A stretch of DNA of 64,000 nucleotides. It comes from Lishizhenia tianjinensis (GTDB lineage Bacteria; Bacteroidota; Bacteroidia; Flavobacteriales_D; Crocinitomicaceae). Below the pieces are notes generated by a model. That model did not search any database. It saw only the letters and a list, made by a program, of their open reading frames with translations, and had not been told where the DNA came from. Shown piece by piece: positions 35,887 to 46,232 of this stretch. Numbering within the stretch: position 1 is the stretch's first letter; each line of letters opens with the position of its first letter. A program made the translations under genes and the position numbers. The DNA is taken from assembly GCF_900116425.1 (NCBI RefSeq), contig NZ_FPAS01000005.1, positions 224,382-288,381 on the forward strand, read 5' to 3'.

Positions 35887-38538
35887 TTATTGACCAATTT
35901 GGAATTCAACCTCGTTTTCCTTCTCATTCTGCTCCTTAAGTTGTTCCAGTTTCAACTGAAATTTAGATTTCTTCTTCTCTTCTTCCTTCTCTTCAGGAGG
36001 AGCTAAAGTGTCGGTATCAAAACTCAAGGTAATTTCTTCTTTTGGACCGTGGTCAACGGTATACTCCAAAATAGTAGTATCTTTTTTATTGATACCAAAA
36101 CCTGATTTCAAGATAGATTTGGCCGTGTTGATTTCTTCTTGTCTTTTCTCTTCCCTGTCTTTTTTCTGGGCATCTTTATCCCAAGCATAAGAAGGGTCGT
36201 CTATGTTTCCATACATACGCAGATAGACCCTAAATCCAGTTCCGTCATCCACCACTTCACCAAATTCGGTTTGTTTGTTCTTCCCCTTTATTTCTCTAAA
36301 CCTAAAGTCGAAATGGTAATCGATATCGTTGTTGAAACTGTGCTCACCTGATACCAAAACGTCCAAAGCATTACTTTCAATTTTCATTTCAGGGATGTAA
36401 AGCTTACCGTCTCTAATAATTACCTGATTACTCATCTTATTGAATTTCAAATTCAACAACTTGGCTTCAAAGGCATTTATTTTCTGCGGAGAAATTAAAA
36501 GTGTAGCGGAAGTAGATTTAATGCTGGCCGTAATTTCCTTAAACGTTTCTACGTTGTATAATGCACCGTCTTCAATTTCTATGTCTAAGGTACTTGCTAT
36601 CAAATCTTTGTTCAATCCTGTGATGAGGTCGAAAGGAGCTGTAAACTTCAGTTTTATTTTAGCAATACCTTGTATGTTCTCAGCTGCAATCACCGTTTGC
36701 TCAAAGTTGTTCCATTCCTTAAATAAAGGGGCAAAGCGTATGTTGTTAGAGTAAAGATCGGTAGATACAGTAAGTACTGAAGGGTTTTTCTCAGTGACCA
36801 GTACGTTTCCTGAGATATCAGCTCCGGCATTTCTACCTTTTAAGTGAGAAAACTCCAATGATCTATCGGTTAAACGCATGCGTGTTGTAATGTCTGAGTA
36901 GGTATGACCTCCATATTTAATTTCTGCTGCATTTACTGTAACATTACCCTTAATTTTTGTAGGGAGCAACCAACTTCTACTCGCCTCTGTCATGCTACCT
37001 CCTGTAGAAGAGAAGTCATCTACATTTATGTTTTTACTGCGCGTATAGGCATCAATAAACAAGGTTTCCGTTCCTTTAAAATACCCTGCAATGTTGTTCA
37101 ATTCTCCGCTAATGTTGAAGTCGGATTCACCTATGGTTAAATACAAATTCTTTATAACGGCCTCTTCATTTCTTACCCCAATTTCACCGTTAATATTTTT
37201 AAAGATACGGGTGTCGTTTAAGAATTGAGCCGTAATGTTTTTCAAGTGTATATTTCCTTTCAAGGCGTAAATACTCAAATCTTTTGGGTTGTAAACAGGG
37301 TTATTCATGCGTAAATTGAAAGCACTATTTACATCAAGATTTCCTTCTAGATCTTGTAAACCAAAGGGACCAAATAGGGTGTGTACGGCAGCAAGATTAA
37401 TGGCTCCTTTGGCGTTTCCACGTATCAATGGTTTGTCAAAATCGCTAATTTTAAGTTGCGCATCAAAGGCACTTCCAGAGGAGAGGAAATGAAGTTTTTC
37501 CAGTTCCAACTCACTGGTGTTGGCATCGCTGGTATATTTTCCTCGCGCATCTATGTTAGAAAGACTAAAGGTAGTATTGGCCAAGCTCCCATTTTGTATG
37601 CTAAATCCGGCGTGTATGTTCAGGTTGGCATCCGTTTTATTTAAACCTATTAATTCCAAATCGAAGCTTACATCCCCATTACCGTTAAGCTCTTTTACGG
37701 TGTTCAATTGCGCCAAAGTAAAGTTGTTGGCAACATCTGTAAGGTTTAATTTTTTAGCATTGATGGCAAAGCGTATACTATCCGGACTCACCCTTCCTTC
37801 TACGTGGAAAGGGAGGTTTTGAATTTTTACATCGGCATTTACAATTTCGAAGATATCATCTTCTGTATTCATGGAAATAGCTATGTTGCAATTGGCGCGT
37901 TTGTTACTAATCAAAGTAAGCGCTTCTCGCTTGATTTGCTTCACCATCATATCGGTTTGCGCCTGCATGGTGTACTTGGTGGCACTGAATTCTCCCGAAA
38001 GGTTCAGTTGATCTAAGTGTGAAGCATAGTATTGTTTAGTGATGTCGTTTTGATAAGAAAAATCAGTGTCATCCAATTTTATCTTCTCCAAGGAGAACTC
38101 GAAGTTTTCAGAACTTTCGCCCTCTGTGGGTTTCAATAAATCGTAGTTCACACGATTTTGCTCATCCACTTTGAGGTTAATGATTCCCTTTTTAAGGATG
38201 ATACTTTTTACCGTATAGTTACTTTCTAAAAAGTCCATAGGGTTGAAGCGCAAACTCAGTTTTTTAGCATAAAGTGTGGTGTCTAACTTTTGCTCCTCTC
38301 CGAATTTGTCATGTATCAAAACATCATCAAAATCTAAAGAAAGGGAAGGGAAAGTCTTCCACAAAGTAACATCTATATAGCTAACGTGAAGTTTTTTGTT
38401 GAGGTGAAGGTTCAACTCCTGGATGGCATAACGCTTTATGTCATCTTTAAAAATGACAAGTGCAGCACTGATCAAGAGCATAAGTGTAACCACTATACCC
38501 ACTGTCCATTTGAAGATTTTAAAAAGTCGCTTCACCAT
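35887..38538 (-). CDS. AsmA-like envelope protein
   Basis: The 883-residue protein has one N-terminal transmembrane segment (KWTVGIVVTLMLLISAALVIF) and then a long beta-strand-rich periplasmic region typical of the AsmA/TamB-like (bridge-like lipid transfer) superfamily, with LNLHLNKKLHVSYIDVTLWKTFPSLSLDFDDV at the N-terminal AsmA domain (quoted in part) and the AsmA-like C-terminal region near residues 550-780. The tail is Lys/Glu-rich. Likely role: lipid transport or outer-membrane homeostasis (family knowledge). Same strand as the GT39-like gene. Confidence 0.85.
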   Translation of the reverse strand: MVKRLFKIFKWTVGIVVTLMLLISAALVIFKDDIKRYAIQELNLHLNKKLHVSYIDVTLWKTFPSLSLDFDDVLIHDKFGEEQKLDTTLYAKKLSLRFNPMDFLESNYTVKSIILKKGIINLKVDEQNRVNYDLLKPTEGESSENFEFSLEKIKLDDTDFSYQNDITKQYYASHLDQLNLSGEFSATKYTMQAQTDMMVKQIKREALTLISNKRANCNIAISMNTEDDIFEIVNADVKIQNLPFHVEGRVSPDSIRFAINAKKLNLTDVANNFTLAQLNTVKELNGNGDVSFDLELIGLNKTDANLNIHAGFSIQNGSLANTTFSLSNIDARGKYTSDANTSELELEKLHFLSSGSAFDAQLKISDFDKPLIRGNAKGAINLAAVHTLFGPFGLQDLEGNLDVNSAFNLRMNNPVYNPKDLSIYALKGNIHLKNITAQFLNDTRIFKNINGEIGVRNEEAVIKNLYLTIGESDFNISGELNNIAGYFKGTETLFIDAYTRSKNINVDDFSSTGGSMTEASRSWLLPTKIKGNVTVNAAEIKYGGHTYSDITTRMRLTDRSLEFSHLKGRNAGADISGNVLVTEKNPSVLTVSTDLYSNNIRFAPLFKEWNNFEQTVIAAENIQGIAKIKLKFTAPFDLITGLNKDLIASTLDIEIEDGALYNVETFKEITASIKSTSATLLISPQKINAFEAKLLNLKFNKMSNQVIIRDGKLYIPEMKIESNALDVLVSGEHSFNNDIDYHFDFRFREIKGKNKQTEFGEVVDDGTGFRVYLRMYGNIDDPSYAWDKDAQKKDREEKRQEEINTAKSILKSGFGINKKDTTILEYTVDHGPKEEITLSFDTDTLAPPEEKEEEKKKSKFQLKLEQLKEQNEKENEVEFQIGQ

Positions 38539-38644
38539 GCTACGAAATAAAAGGAAATAACCTTGCAGAAAGTAAGAATCAACAAAAGTTGTTTACATTT
38601 TAACGTTGATAGCCATGGCTTATTTTAGGTGTGCCTAGAATTGC

Positions 38645-39844
38645 TTAGTACAAGAAGTTGTGATACGGATAACGTTTCTCAAAAATCGTTTTTACCTCTT
38701 CGTAAATCACGCTTTTTAATTCTTCAATGTTCTCCTTGTCTTGGGCCGAAATAAACACACATTTGGTATCGTTCATTTTCGCCATCCATTGTTTTTTAAG
38801 CTCCTCTAAACTGTAGTTTTCTGGTTTCTTTTCAGACAAATCATCTTCGTCTTGTGGAACATAAGTGTAGGCATCAATTTTATTGAAAACCAAGATTACC
38901 GGCTTGTCTTCCTTATCTATTTCCGCCAAAGTTTCATTGACCACATTGAAGTGATCTTCGAAGTTGGGATGAGAAATGTCTAGTACGTGTATCAACACAT
39001 CAGACTCTCTTACCTCGTCTAAAGTAGATTTAAACGATTCTACCAATTGGTGAGGCAATTTACGGATGAATCCAACGGTGTCTGAAAGTAAAAAAGGCAA
39101 GTTTTCTATCACCACTTTTCTTACCGTAGTATCTAAAGTTGCGAAGAGTTTATTTTCGGCAAATACCTCAGACTTACTCAACATGTTCATGATGGTACTC
39201 TTACCTACGTTGGTATATCCTACCAATGCGGCACGAACTAATTGCCCGCGGTTTCCACGTTGAACTGCCTTTTGTTTGTCTATGGCCTCTAATTTCTTTT
39301 TAAGTAAAGCAATTTTGGTGTTGATGATACGTCTATCCGTTTCTATCTGCGTTTCCCCAGGTCCACGCATACCAATTCCCCCTTTTTGACGCTCAAGGTG
39401 CGTCCACATTCGGGTTAATCGAGGCAATAAGTATTGGTATTGTGCTAACTCTACTTGAGTTTTGGCGTGAGAAGTTCTTGCTCTGCTGGCAAAAATATCT
39501 AAGATAAGGTTAGACCTATCCAAGATCTTCACTTCCAAAATACGTTCAACGTTACGCAACTGCGAAGGAGAAAGATCATCGTCGAAAATAACCATGTCTA
39601 TGTCATGGGCATTGACGTATTCTTTTACCTCTTCTATTTTACCTGATCCGAGAAAGGTTTTAGGATTGGGAACCGTAAGCTTTTGTAAGAATTTTTGGTG
39701 TGTTACAGCTCCTGCAGTCTCTGCTAAAAACTCTAATTCATCCAAATATTCATTCGCTTCTTGCTCGGTTTGATCTTGAGAAATAACTCCAACCAACACC
39801 GCTTTTTCGCCTTCAACCTCTTTGTTTATTAAACCAATCTCCAT
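38645..39844 (-). CDS. hflX: Ribosome-associated GTPase HflX
   Basis: The 399-residue GTPase splits or rescues stalled ribosomes. N-terminal HflX domain with FLGSGKIEEV and FDDDLSPSQLRN, coiled linker containing GGIGMRGPGETQIETDRR (155-172), then the G domain: G1 GYTNVGKS (209-216), G3 DTVGFIRKLP, G4 NKID. Length is normal. It lies 15 bp downstream of the cytochrome c gene; the three genes may be one transcript. Confidence 0.96.
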   Translation of the reverse strand: MEIGLINKEVEGEKAVLVGVISQDQTEQEANEYLDELEFLAETAGAVTHQKFLQKLTVPNPKTFLGSGKIEEVKEYVNAHDIDMVIFDDDLSPSQLRNVERILEVKILDRSNLILDIFASRARTSHAKTQVELAQYQYLLPRLTRMWTHLERQKGGIGMRGPGETQIETDRRIINTKIALLKKKLEAIDKQKAVQRGNRGQLVRAALVGYTNVGKSTIMNMLSKSEVFAENKLFATLDTTVRKVVIENLPFLLSDTVGFIRKLPHQLVESFKSTLDEVRESDVLIHVLDISHPNFEDHFNVVNETLAEIDKEDKPVILVFNKIDAYTYVPQDEDDLSEKKPENYSLEELKKQWMAKMNDTKCVFISAQDKENIEELKSVIYEEVKTIFEKRYPYHNFLY

Positions 39845-39859
39845 GTAAAATATACTCGC

Positions 39860-40189
39860 TTATTTTGTTCTTAATGTAAAAACGTGTTGTACTAAAGAGT
39901 CTAATTCAGCCTCTGTTTCAAACAAGTTTTTGTAGCCCATCATTCCTTTGTCATTTCCATTTAAAATCACATTGCGAACTTGAGCGTCTGTCATTGTGCT
40001 CGTTGTTAAATCAGCAGCATTGCCTCTGCGGGCATCGCCGGTTTTACCGTGACAACTTTGACAGTATTTTTTGTATAATTTCTGACCGCTTTCAGCAGGT
40101 TTGGGCGCTGCATTTAGATCTACCGTTTCCGAAGAATTACAGGCAACTAAACCCAAAAAAGCACTCAATAACAGTGTTCTTAAAACCAT
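39860..40189 (-). CDS. Lipoprotein cytochrome c
   Basis: 109 residues from the ATG at 40187-40189 (MVLRTLLLSAFLGLVACNSS, lipobox Cys17), overlapping the upstream gene by 10 bp; an in-frame ATG eleven codons earlier gives an unlikely basic extension. One c-type haem site CQSCH (Cys43, Cys46, His47) and a likely axial Met in GMMGY near the C-terminus. Probably a periplasmic, membrane-anchored electron carrier working with the membrane protein encoded just upstream. Confidence 0.88.
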   Translation of the reverse strand: MVLRTLLLSAFLGLVACNSSETVDLNAAPKPAESGQKLYKKYCQSCHGKTGDARRGNAADLTTSTMTDAQVRNVILNGNDKGMMGYKNLFETEAELDSLVQHVFTLRTK

Positions 40190-40623
40190 CCTGCTCCTAT
40201 TCCTTCTCTTAAAAATGGCCATGGAATAGCAAAGAAAATAATGATCAATGCTAAGCCATAAAAGTTACGGATTAAACGGTGTTTGTTAAAACCAGCCAAT
40301 CCTTCTTTCTCTGCTTTCTTTCTTCCTATCGTAATTAATGCGATAGCAATTATCATCATGAATATGTGCTCAACGGTGTAAAAACGGAAAGGCATTTTCA
40401 TAGCAGCACCTGCTGGAACTTTTGAAATCCAAAAGTTAATGTACAATACCAAACCAATTAAAAGTTGAATGTGCATGGTGATCATGGTGAAAAGGTTAAT
40501 CATTTTATCCTTTTTCAAGTATTCTCCTTTTGTTTTGTTTCCTATTGCGTTAACAACAGCTATCACCAAAAGAAGTAAAGCTATATACCTTAAACCACTG
40601 TGTGCACTTACTAAAATATCCAT
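40180..40623 (-). CDS. Four-helix membrane protein, cytochrome b-like
   Basis: The 147-residue protein has four membrane segments (about 10-28, 46-64, 85-101, 121-137). Several His sit near membrane edges (AHSGLRY, MHIQLLIG, VEHIFMM, NKHRLIRN), suiting two haem b. Similar flavobacterial proteins are often labelled cytochrome B. Overlap with the cytochrome c gene implies a redox pair; partners in the respiratory chain are unknown. Confidence 0.7.
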   Translation of the reverse strand: MDILVSAHSGLRYIALLLLVIAVVNAIGNKTKGEYLKKDKMINLFTMITMHIQLLIGLVLYINFWISKVPAGAAMKMPFRFYTVEHIFMMIIAIALITIGRKKAEKEGLAGFNKHRLIRNFYGLALIIIFFAIPWPFLREGIGAGWF

Positions 40624-40756
40624 AACAAAAATTTTGTGTAAAAGTAATGATAATGGCCGAATTACAAGGAAGAAAAATACAGGGTAAAGAGGACTGAAAT
40701 TGGGAATTTATGGATTTTGTAATACAGAGGAACTTGTAGAGGAATAAAAGGGTATC

Positions 40757-41980
40757 CTATCTTCTTACTAAGCCCAAAATGGCATCGCCATGTTTGTACT
40801 TCATGCCTTCCAATACTTCATTTCTGCGGAGAGGAAAAGAACCATTTTCATGTACCTCTTTCACCGCTTTGAGTACTTCAGATACTTCTATCAATTGCAT
40901 ACAGGTATTGTTTCCCTTACACGGTGAAATACTAAATTCGTGTACACACGGACTGCAAAACACATCTTTGAAAATGATCTTGGCATTCGAAAAATGTCCG
41001 TATTGATCGGGAGAACAAGGACCGAATAAGCAAATGGTAGGAGTGTTCACTGCAAAAGAAATGTGCATGGGTCCCGTATCATTGGTCACCATAAATGCAG
41101 CACCTGCTATAAGTGAAATAAGTTCGTTGATGGATGTTTTTCCTGCCAGATTGATCAAGTTCTCATGTGTAATATCCTCAATTACTTTCTCCGTGTAAGG
41201 TCTTTCGTTTGGACTCCCCACCAAGTAAATTGTATACGCTGGATATTGCAACAACAATTGCTCGATTAAAAATTTATAGTTCTTACGTCCCCACCTTCTT
41301 TCCAAACGCAAGTCAGAGGCATTGGGGTTGATAACTATGTATCTTCCTTCTTTCGGGGGAGTATATGAACCTGCAATACCTTTGGCTAAGGGATATAATT
41401 CCGTTGAGTTGAAGTCTTTCCCAAAGAGTCGAGCAATTTGCAAATAGCTTTCAGAAACAGGAATTTTCGTATTGAAATACATCATGTGGGTGTAAATTCC
41501 CATCTTAAAAGAACTTGACCTGAGGTAATATCCTACACGGTTCTTTGCCAAAGAAAGGAGGGTGACAAGTGTGGAGAAATTAGAGTAGATCTCTAAGTCT
41601 ATATATACATCCGGTCTTTTTCTAATAAGTTTTAGAAGAGTAGTGGTCAAAGATTTTAAGAGTGGAAAAATACCCTTGTCATTAATGGTGTAAATGGTAT
41701 CTATCGTATCAATTCTCTTTAAAATTGCAGTATTGGCATTGGTGGAAACAAAGATGATTTCGGCATTGGGGTGCTGTTGTCGGAGGGCATCTAATAGAGG
41801 AGTGGCTTGAATTATACTCCCCATTCCCTTGAATTTACACACAACGATGCAATCGAGTTCTTTGTGTAAGTTATGGTCTATGTTTAGAATTTGACCCAAC
41901 AAACGAACTAAAAAGTTTAACAAGAAAGCCAGGGGTTTGGCAATCAGGTTATCTATGAGAAGTTGTTGTTTTGTCTTCAA
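40757..41980 (-). CDS. Family 9 glycosyltransferase
   Basis: The 407-residue heptosyltransferase-like GT-B enzyme has N-terminal Rossmann domain signatures CKFKGMGSIIQATPLLDALR (about 48-67) and IIFVSTNAN, and C-terminal GNDTGPMHISF-like motif TNDTGPMHISFAVNTPTICL followed by FGPCSPDQYG. A C-terminal Cys cluster (VFCSPCVHEFSISPCKGNNT) is common in LPS heptosyltransferase relatives. It starts inside the end of the upstream membrane-protein gene (32-bp overlap), so the two are co-translated. Acceptor unknown, likely surface polysaccharide. Confidence 0.82.
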   Translation of the reverse strand: MKTKQQLLIDNLIAKPLAFLLNFLVRLLGQILNIDHNLHKELDCIVVCKFKGMGSIIQATPLLDALRQQHPNAEIIFVSTNANTAILKRIDTIDTIYTINDKGIFPLLKSLTTTLLKLIRKRPDVYIDLEIYSNFSTLVTLLSLAKNRVGYYLRSSSFKMGIYTHMMYFNTKIPVSESYLQIARLFGKDFNSTELYPLAKGIAGSYTPPKEGRYIVINPNASDLRLERRWGRKNYKFLIEQLLLQYPAYTIYLVGSPNERPYTEKVIEDITHENLINLAGKTSINELISLIAGAAFMVTNDTGPMHISFAVNTPTICLFGPCSPDQYGHFSNAKIIFKDVFCSPCVHEFSISPCKGNNTCMQLIEVSEVLKAVKEVHENGSFPLRRNEVLEGMKYKHGDAILGLVRR

Positions 41981-44756
41981 TTCTTGAGTCTTTTAATAGT
42001 CGTACTTGTTCTAAGGTGAAATTTTGTTCAGACTTCACAATGATTTCAGAAACTTCACGGCTATGCCAAAGATAATGATTCGAAAGTCTTAGCAGGTATC
42101 TATTTCCTATATCTGTGCGTGTTTTGAAGAGGAAGGAACCGATATTTTGCTGAGAGCTATCCTTCATTTCTATCCTGAAATGTTGTTCATTGGATGCGTT
42201 TTGAAAATTAAGTTCGAGGTAAACACTGCTGTGGTTGCTTTGTTGCTCATCCAAAATTATTCGCGTAGATCTGTCGTCAAGCTCATCACTTTTAAGGTCT
42301 GAGCTAGTTAAGTAATCTGCGGGGTGGAGCGAGTAATACGTACCTATGAGTCCAGCCATATAACCATAATCATAGTTTTGTGGCGCATCAACTAATGTAT
42401 CTTTAGGTAGTTTGGATTTCTTCTCAACGCTACTCTTTGCTACCCAAATGGAATAACCCTGTACTATACCTCTAGGAACATAGTTGGTATGTATATATTC
42501 AGAAAGTAAGTAATAGCGTATCGTGTTGTCTATACCGTCTGTTTTATCAAACCAATTTCTGGGTACGTGACCATAAATAACATAAGGATATTCCTTAGTT
42601 GTTAGTTCTTGGAGCAAATGAAGCTGAGTTTTATCGTCTATGGTATTCTGTAAATTTTGGTTGAAGTAGCCAGGAGACTTTCTTTCTGTGTAGAAGTAAA
42701 GCATAGGCGTGTTCGAGAAGTCAATAAAACTTTGTTCCTCACTTAAATTGCTGTCGAAGAAAGACTTGAGTTGGGCGTAATGTTTTTGAGCAAATTCTTC
42801 TTGTCCAATTACTCGTGTTGTAGGTTGCTGGGCAAAAAGTGAGGGGAGTTGATAGAAGGTACTGTTGCTTAAACTACGTTCAAGATCCGTTTGTTGAGGG
42901 TGAAAATTGAAAAATTTGGTAAAGAGAACGAGCACAAAACCTAGGGAATAGAAAAGTATTTCTTTAATGTTCTTTTTATTGATAATTCCAATGAGGAATA
43001 AGGTAAGGGCAAGGTAAAAGACGCTGATCAGGTAAAATTCTTTTTGCTCGGCAAAACCATGACGAACCAGTCCTCTTTGAATATTGGCAAAATAGAGGAG
43101 GAAAGTAAAAAGGGAAAAAAGTAAATATCTGTTCTTTTCTAGCCTGAGCTTAAATACGGAAACAATACTCGCAACTGCGGCAATAATAGGAAAGAATATG
43201 TGGTAGATATAGTATTGATGTTGTTCTATGTTTTTGATTTGTGCGTAGCCGTGGGCCTGACTCCCTTTTACATAATGTAAAGCACTTAAGAAGTTATTAA
43301 AAACGTATTCACCAGAGCGCAATAAAACGGCTGCAAGAACCAGTATCGTTAACATTCCTAGGAAATATAGAAGGGCAAAAATAAGGTTGCGATAGATTAC
43401 CTTGGCACGCTTGATAAATATAAACAATGGAAGAAAAACGAGAGAAGTAAATAAGGTGGCAACACCTGTATCTAAACGCCAAAGGATGAGTATGAAAAGT
43501 AAGAAGAAAAAGAAGAAGTAATTTTTCACACTTTGTTTATCAACCACTTTTATAATTTGGAAGAGGGCTAAAATTCCTAAAAATATTGGCGGATATACGA
43601 AGTAATAGAGGAAAGGAAATGTGAGTATAAAGGCTAAGCTGTAAATGGGTTTATTGAAAGCTTTATTTAAGAAGTAGTATAGCACAAGTATTCCAATGAT
43701 GTCGTTAAAAAACACGTAGGTATAAAAGGAGACATCAGCACTGTAGCCGTTAAAAAGTGTGAAGAGTATACCGTAACCTTGCTCCGAGAACATGTGCGAA
43801 CTCATGAAGTCTAAGAAAGGAATTTCCTTATAATTGAATATGTTCATTAAAGCATTTGCCGGATTGGCAAGCTCGAAAAATTCAGGCAATGTGGAGATGA
43901 AAGGCGTATACCTCAAACTCATTACAAAGAAGAGGAGTAAAGCAGGTATGAGGAAATATTTTAGTCCCGTATCAGTTTGAGGGAAATTGAACTTTAAGAA
44001 TTTCTTTAAAAGTAAAAGTAGCAGGATGGATGTAAGGAAAAGAGTGAAGAATATCTTTTTATATCCAAAGCTAAACACATCGTTGACGTCAAATTCTATG
44101 GCTAAAAATACCAGGATTGGACTGGCAGCTATGCTTATAAAGTAAGGTTGAAACTTACCATAACCTTGTCTACCAAAAATAAGTGGAAAGCAACAAAATA
44201 GAATAAACAAGGAAATAAAAGTAATCGAGGTGTTTTGATTGATCCAGGTATGTGAAGGAAATAGAAATTGAAAAGTATAGATGATTAATAAACAGAGTAC
44301 TACGTTATAAGCGGCTAATCTTTTTCCTGCTAATTTCTCTTTAATGGTTTGGTTTAAAGGGATGGAGAGGAGGAAGGAAATGAACAAAAAGACATAGAAA
44401 AATAGGTGTATAGTTTTAGTGTTGTCTATGTCTAAAGCAGTTATCAAAATCTGCAAAGAACCTACAGTACTTAAAAAGATTAAATTTCTATTGATTCTTT
44501 CACGAAGAAATCTACTGTATAGGTAGTATGAAAGCAAAAAGGAGGGTAGAAAAACAAATAAACTCTTATAGATTATTGATGACCTCGCACCTATGTTTAC
44601 GGCATGTTTCGTTGCCTCGCCAATGTATAGCTCGTTTAAAGAGGTCATGGAAAAGTCCAAACCAGATGTACACAGGTACATTATATAAAGACTCATGAAC
44701 AGGGAATACAAGAGGATGTATCCATCAAATTTATAAAATTGACTGAGCTTGTTCAT
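41949..44756 (-). CDS. Large polytopic membrane protein, unknown
   Basis: The 935-residue protein has about 17-18 membrane segments in the first 640 residues and a soluble C-terminal region (about 645-935). I recognise no catalytic motif; the architecture (multi-TM plus C-terminal soluble domain) is like GT-C glycosyltransferases or polysaccharide/O-antigen enzymes. The overlap with a GT9 gene supports a role in surface glycan synthesis. Very rich in Phe, Leu and Ile. Confidence 0.6.
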   Translation of the reverse strand: MNKLSQFYKFDGYILLYSLFMSLYIMYLCTSGLDFSMTSLNELYIGEATKHAVNIGARSSIIYKSLFVFLPSFLLSYYLYSRFLRERINRNLIFLSTVGSLQILITALDIDNTKTIHLFFYVFLFISFLLSIPLNQTIKEKLAGKRLAAYNVVLCLLIIYTFQFLFPSHTWINQNTSITFISLFILFCCFPLIFGRQGYGKFQPYFISIAASPILVFLAIEFDVNDVFSFGYKKIFFTLFLTSILLLLLLKKFLKFNFPQTDTGLKYFLIPALLLFFVMSLRYTPFISTLPEFFELANPANALMNIFNYKEIPFLDFMSSHMFSEQGYGILFTLFNGYSADVSFYTYVFFNDIIGILVLYYFLNKAFNKPIYSLAFILTFPFLYYFVYPPIFLGILALFQIIKVVDKQSVKNYFFFFFLLFILILWRLDTGVATLFTSLVFLPLFIFIKRAKVIYRNLIFALLYFLGMLTILVLAAVLLRSGEYVFNNFLSALHYVKGSQAHGYAQIKNIEQHQYYIYHIFFPIIAAVASIVSVFKLRLEKNRYLLFSLFTFLLYFANIQRGLVRHGFAEQKEFYLISVFYLALTLFLIGIINKKNIKEILFYSLGFVLVLFTKFFNFHPQQTDLERSLSNSTFYQLPSLFAQQPTTRVIGQEEFAQKHYAQLKSFFDSNLSEEQSFIDFSNTPMLYFYTERKSPGYFNQNLQNTIDDKTQLHLLQELTTKEYPYVIYGHVPRNWFDKTDGIDNTIRYYLLSEYIHTNYVPRGIVQGYSIWVAKSSVEKKSKLPKDTLVDAPQNYDYGYMAGLIGTYYSLHPADYLTSSDLKSDELDDRSTRIILDEQQSNHSSVYLELNFQNASNEQHFRIEMKDSSQQNIGSFLFKTRTDIGNRYLLRLSNHYLWHSREVSEIIVKSEQNFTLEQVRLLKDSRIEDKTTTSHR

Positions 44757-44819
44757 GGCATGAATTTATGCCTTGAAGTTAATAATTTCAGATAGTGATA
44801 AGGAATCATGGGCAAAAAA

Positions 44820-44846
44820 AAACTCCCGTTCTAAGAACGAGAGTTT
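44820..44846 (-). terminator. Terminator of the acc-fab operon
   Basis: Stem AAACTC-CGTTC / GAACG-GAGTTT with one mismatch; on the minus strand it ends in a run of T. It lies 20 bp past the accC stop. Confidence 0.7.
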
Positions 44847-44865
44847 ATAAATGATAAGGAATTTT

Positions 44866-46200
44866 CTAGTATTCAAAAGTTTCCATGAACTTAGTGGTAA
44901 AATTACCAGCTTTGAAATCTTCGTTATCCATTAATTTTAAATGGAAAGGAATCGTAGTTTTAACTCCGTCAATAACGTATTCTTCCAATGCTCTCTTCAT
45001 TTTCAAAATAGCCTCTTCTCTTGTTTGAGCTACTGTGATTAATTTAGAGATCATAGAATCGTAGTGAGGTGGAATTTGGTAACCCGCGTAAACGTGTGTA
45101 TCAATTCTCACTCCGTGTCCACCTGGTGAATGGTAATCTGTAATTCTACCTGGAGATGGTCTGAAGTCGTTTGCAGGATCTTCAGCATTGATTCTACATT
45201 GGATAGCGTGCAATTGTGGGAAGTAGTTCTTTCCAGAAATCTTCTCTCCTGCAGCTAATTTAATTTGTTCTTTAATCAAGTCGAAGTTAATTACCTCTTC
45301 AGTAATTGTGTGCTCTACCTGGATACGTGTGTTCATTTCCATGAAGTAGAAGTCTCTGTTCTTATCTACTAAGAATTCAACTGTACCAACACCTTCGTAT
45401 TTTACTGCTTTTGCTGCTTTAATGGCAGCTTCACCCATACGCTCTCTCAACTCATCTGTCATAAAAGGAGAAGGAGTTTCTTCTACCAATTTTTGGTGAC
45501 GACGTTGAATAGAACAGTCTCTTTCAGAAAGGTGACAAGCGTTTCCAGTTTGATCACCGGCAATTTGGATTTCAATGTGACGAGGTTCTTCAATGAATTT
45601 CTCCATGTAGATTCCGTCGTTACCGAAAGCAGCTGCTGATTCTTTTCTAGCAGAATCCCAATTAGCTTCGATATCTTCTTCTTTCCAAACAATACGCATA
45701 CCTCTACCACCACCACCGGCAGTAGCTTTTAAGATAACTGGGTATTTAATTTTCTTGGCTGTTTTCTTCGCATCTTCAACGTCTTTTAACAATCCGTCAG
45801 ATCCTGGAATAACAGGTACTCCAGCTTTTTGCATGGTAGCTTTAGCTGAAGCTTTATCACCCATTCCGTCAATTTGTTCTGGTGTAGCACCGATAAATTT
45901 AATATCGTGCTCTTCACAAACTTTAGAGAACTTAGAGTTTTCAGATAAGAATCCGTACCCTGGGTGTATTGCGTCTGCATTTGTAATTTCTGCAGCAGCA
46001 ATAATATTTGGTATCTGTAAATAAGAGTCTGAAGATGGTGCTGGACCAATACAAACTGCCTCATCGGCGAAACGAACGGGCAAACTGTCTTTATCTGCAG
46101 TTGAATAAACTACAACAGTTTTAATACCCATTTCTTTACATGTACGAATTACACGCAAAGCAATCTCGCCCCTATTGGCTATAAGAATTTTCTTAAACAT
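44866..46200 (-). CDS. accC: Acetyl-CoA carboxylase, biotin carboxylase subunit
   Basis: The 444-residue ATP-grasp enzyme carboxylates biotin on AccB. N-terminal [20 protein letters not shown], the ATP-binding glycine loop [14 protein letters not shown] (about 159-172), [14 protein letters not shown], and the metal/bicarbonate site [16 protein letters not shown] are all intact. It is the last gene of the minus-strand pepA-to-accC cluster, 32 bp after accB. Confidence 0.97.
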   Translation of the reverse strand: MFKKILIANRGEIALRVIRTCKEMGIKTVVVYSTADKDSLPVRFADEAVCIGPAPSSDSYLQIPNIIAAAEITNADAIHPGYGFLSENSKFSKVCEEHDIKFIGATPEQIDGMGDKASAKATMQKAGVPVIPGSDGLLKDVEDAKKTAKKIKYPVILKATAGGGGRGMRIVWKEEDIEANWDSARKESAAAFGNDGIYMEKFIEEPRHIEIQIAGDQTGNACHLSERDCSIQRRHQKLVEETPSPFMTDELRERMGEAAIKAAKAVKYEGVGTVEFLVDKNRDFYFMEMNTRIQVEHTITEEVINFDLIKEQIKLAAGEKISGKNYFPQLHAIQCRINAEDPANDFRPSPGRITDYHSPGGHGVRIDTHVYAGYQIPPHYDSMISKLITVAQTREEAILKMKRALEEYVIDGVKTTIPFHLKLMDNEDFKAGNFTTKFMETFEY

Positions 46201-46232
46201 GCCTTTTGGGTTTAAAAGGGATTAATAATGTA

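Noticed and set aside
36008..38016. Several plus-strand ORFs opposite the AsmA-like gene
   Set aside because: Shadows of a long minus-strand coding region with full domain support.
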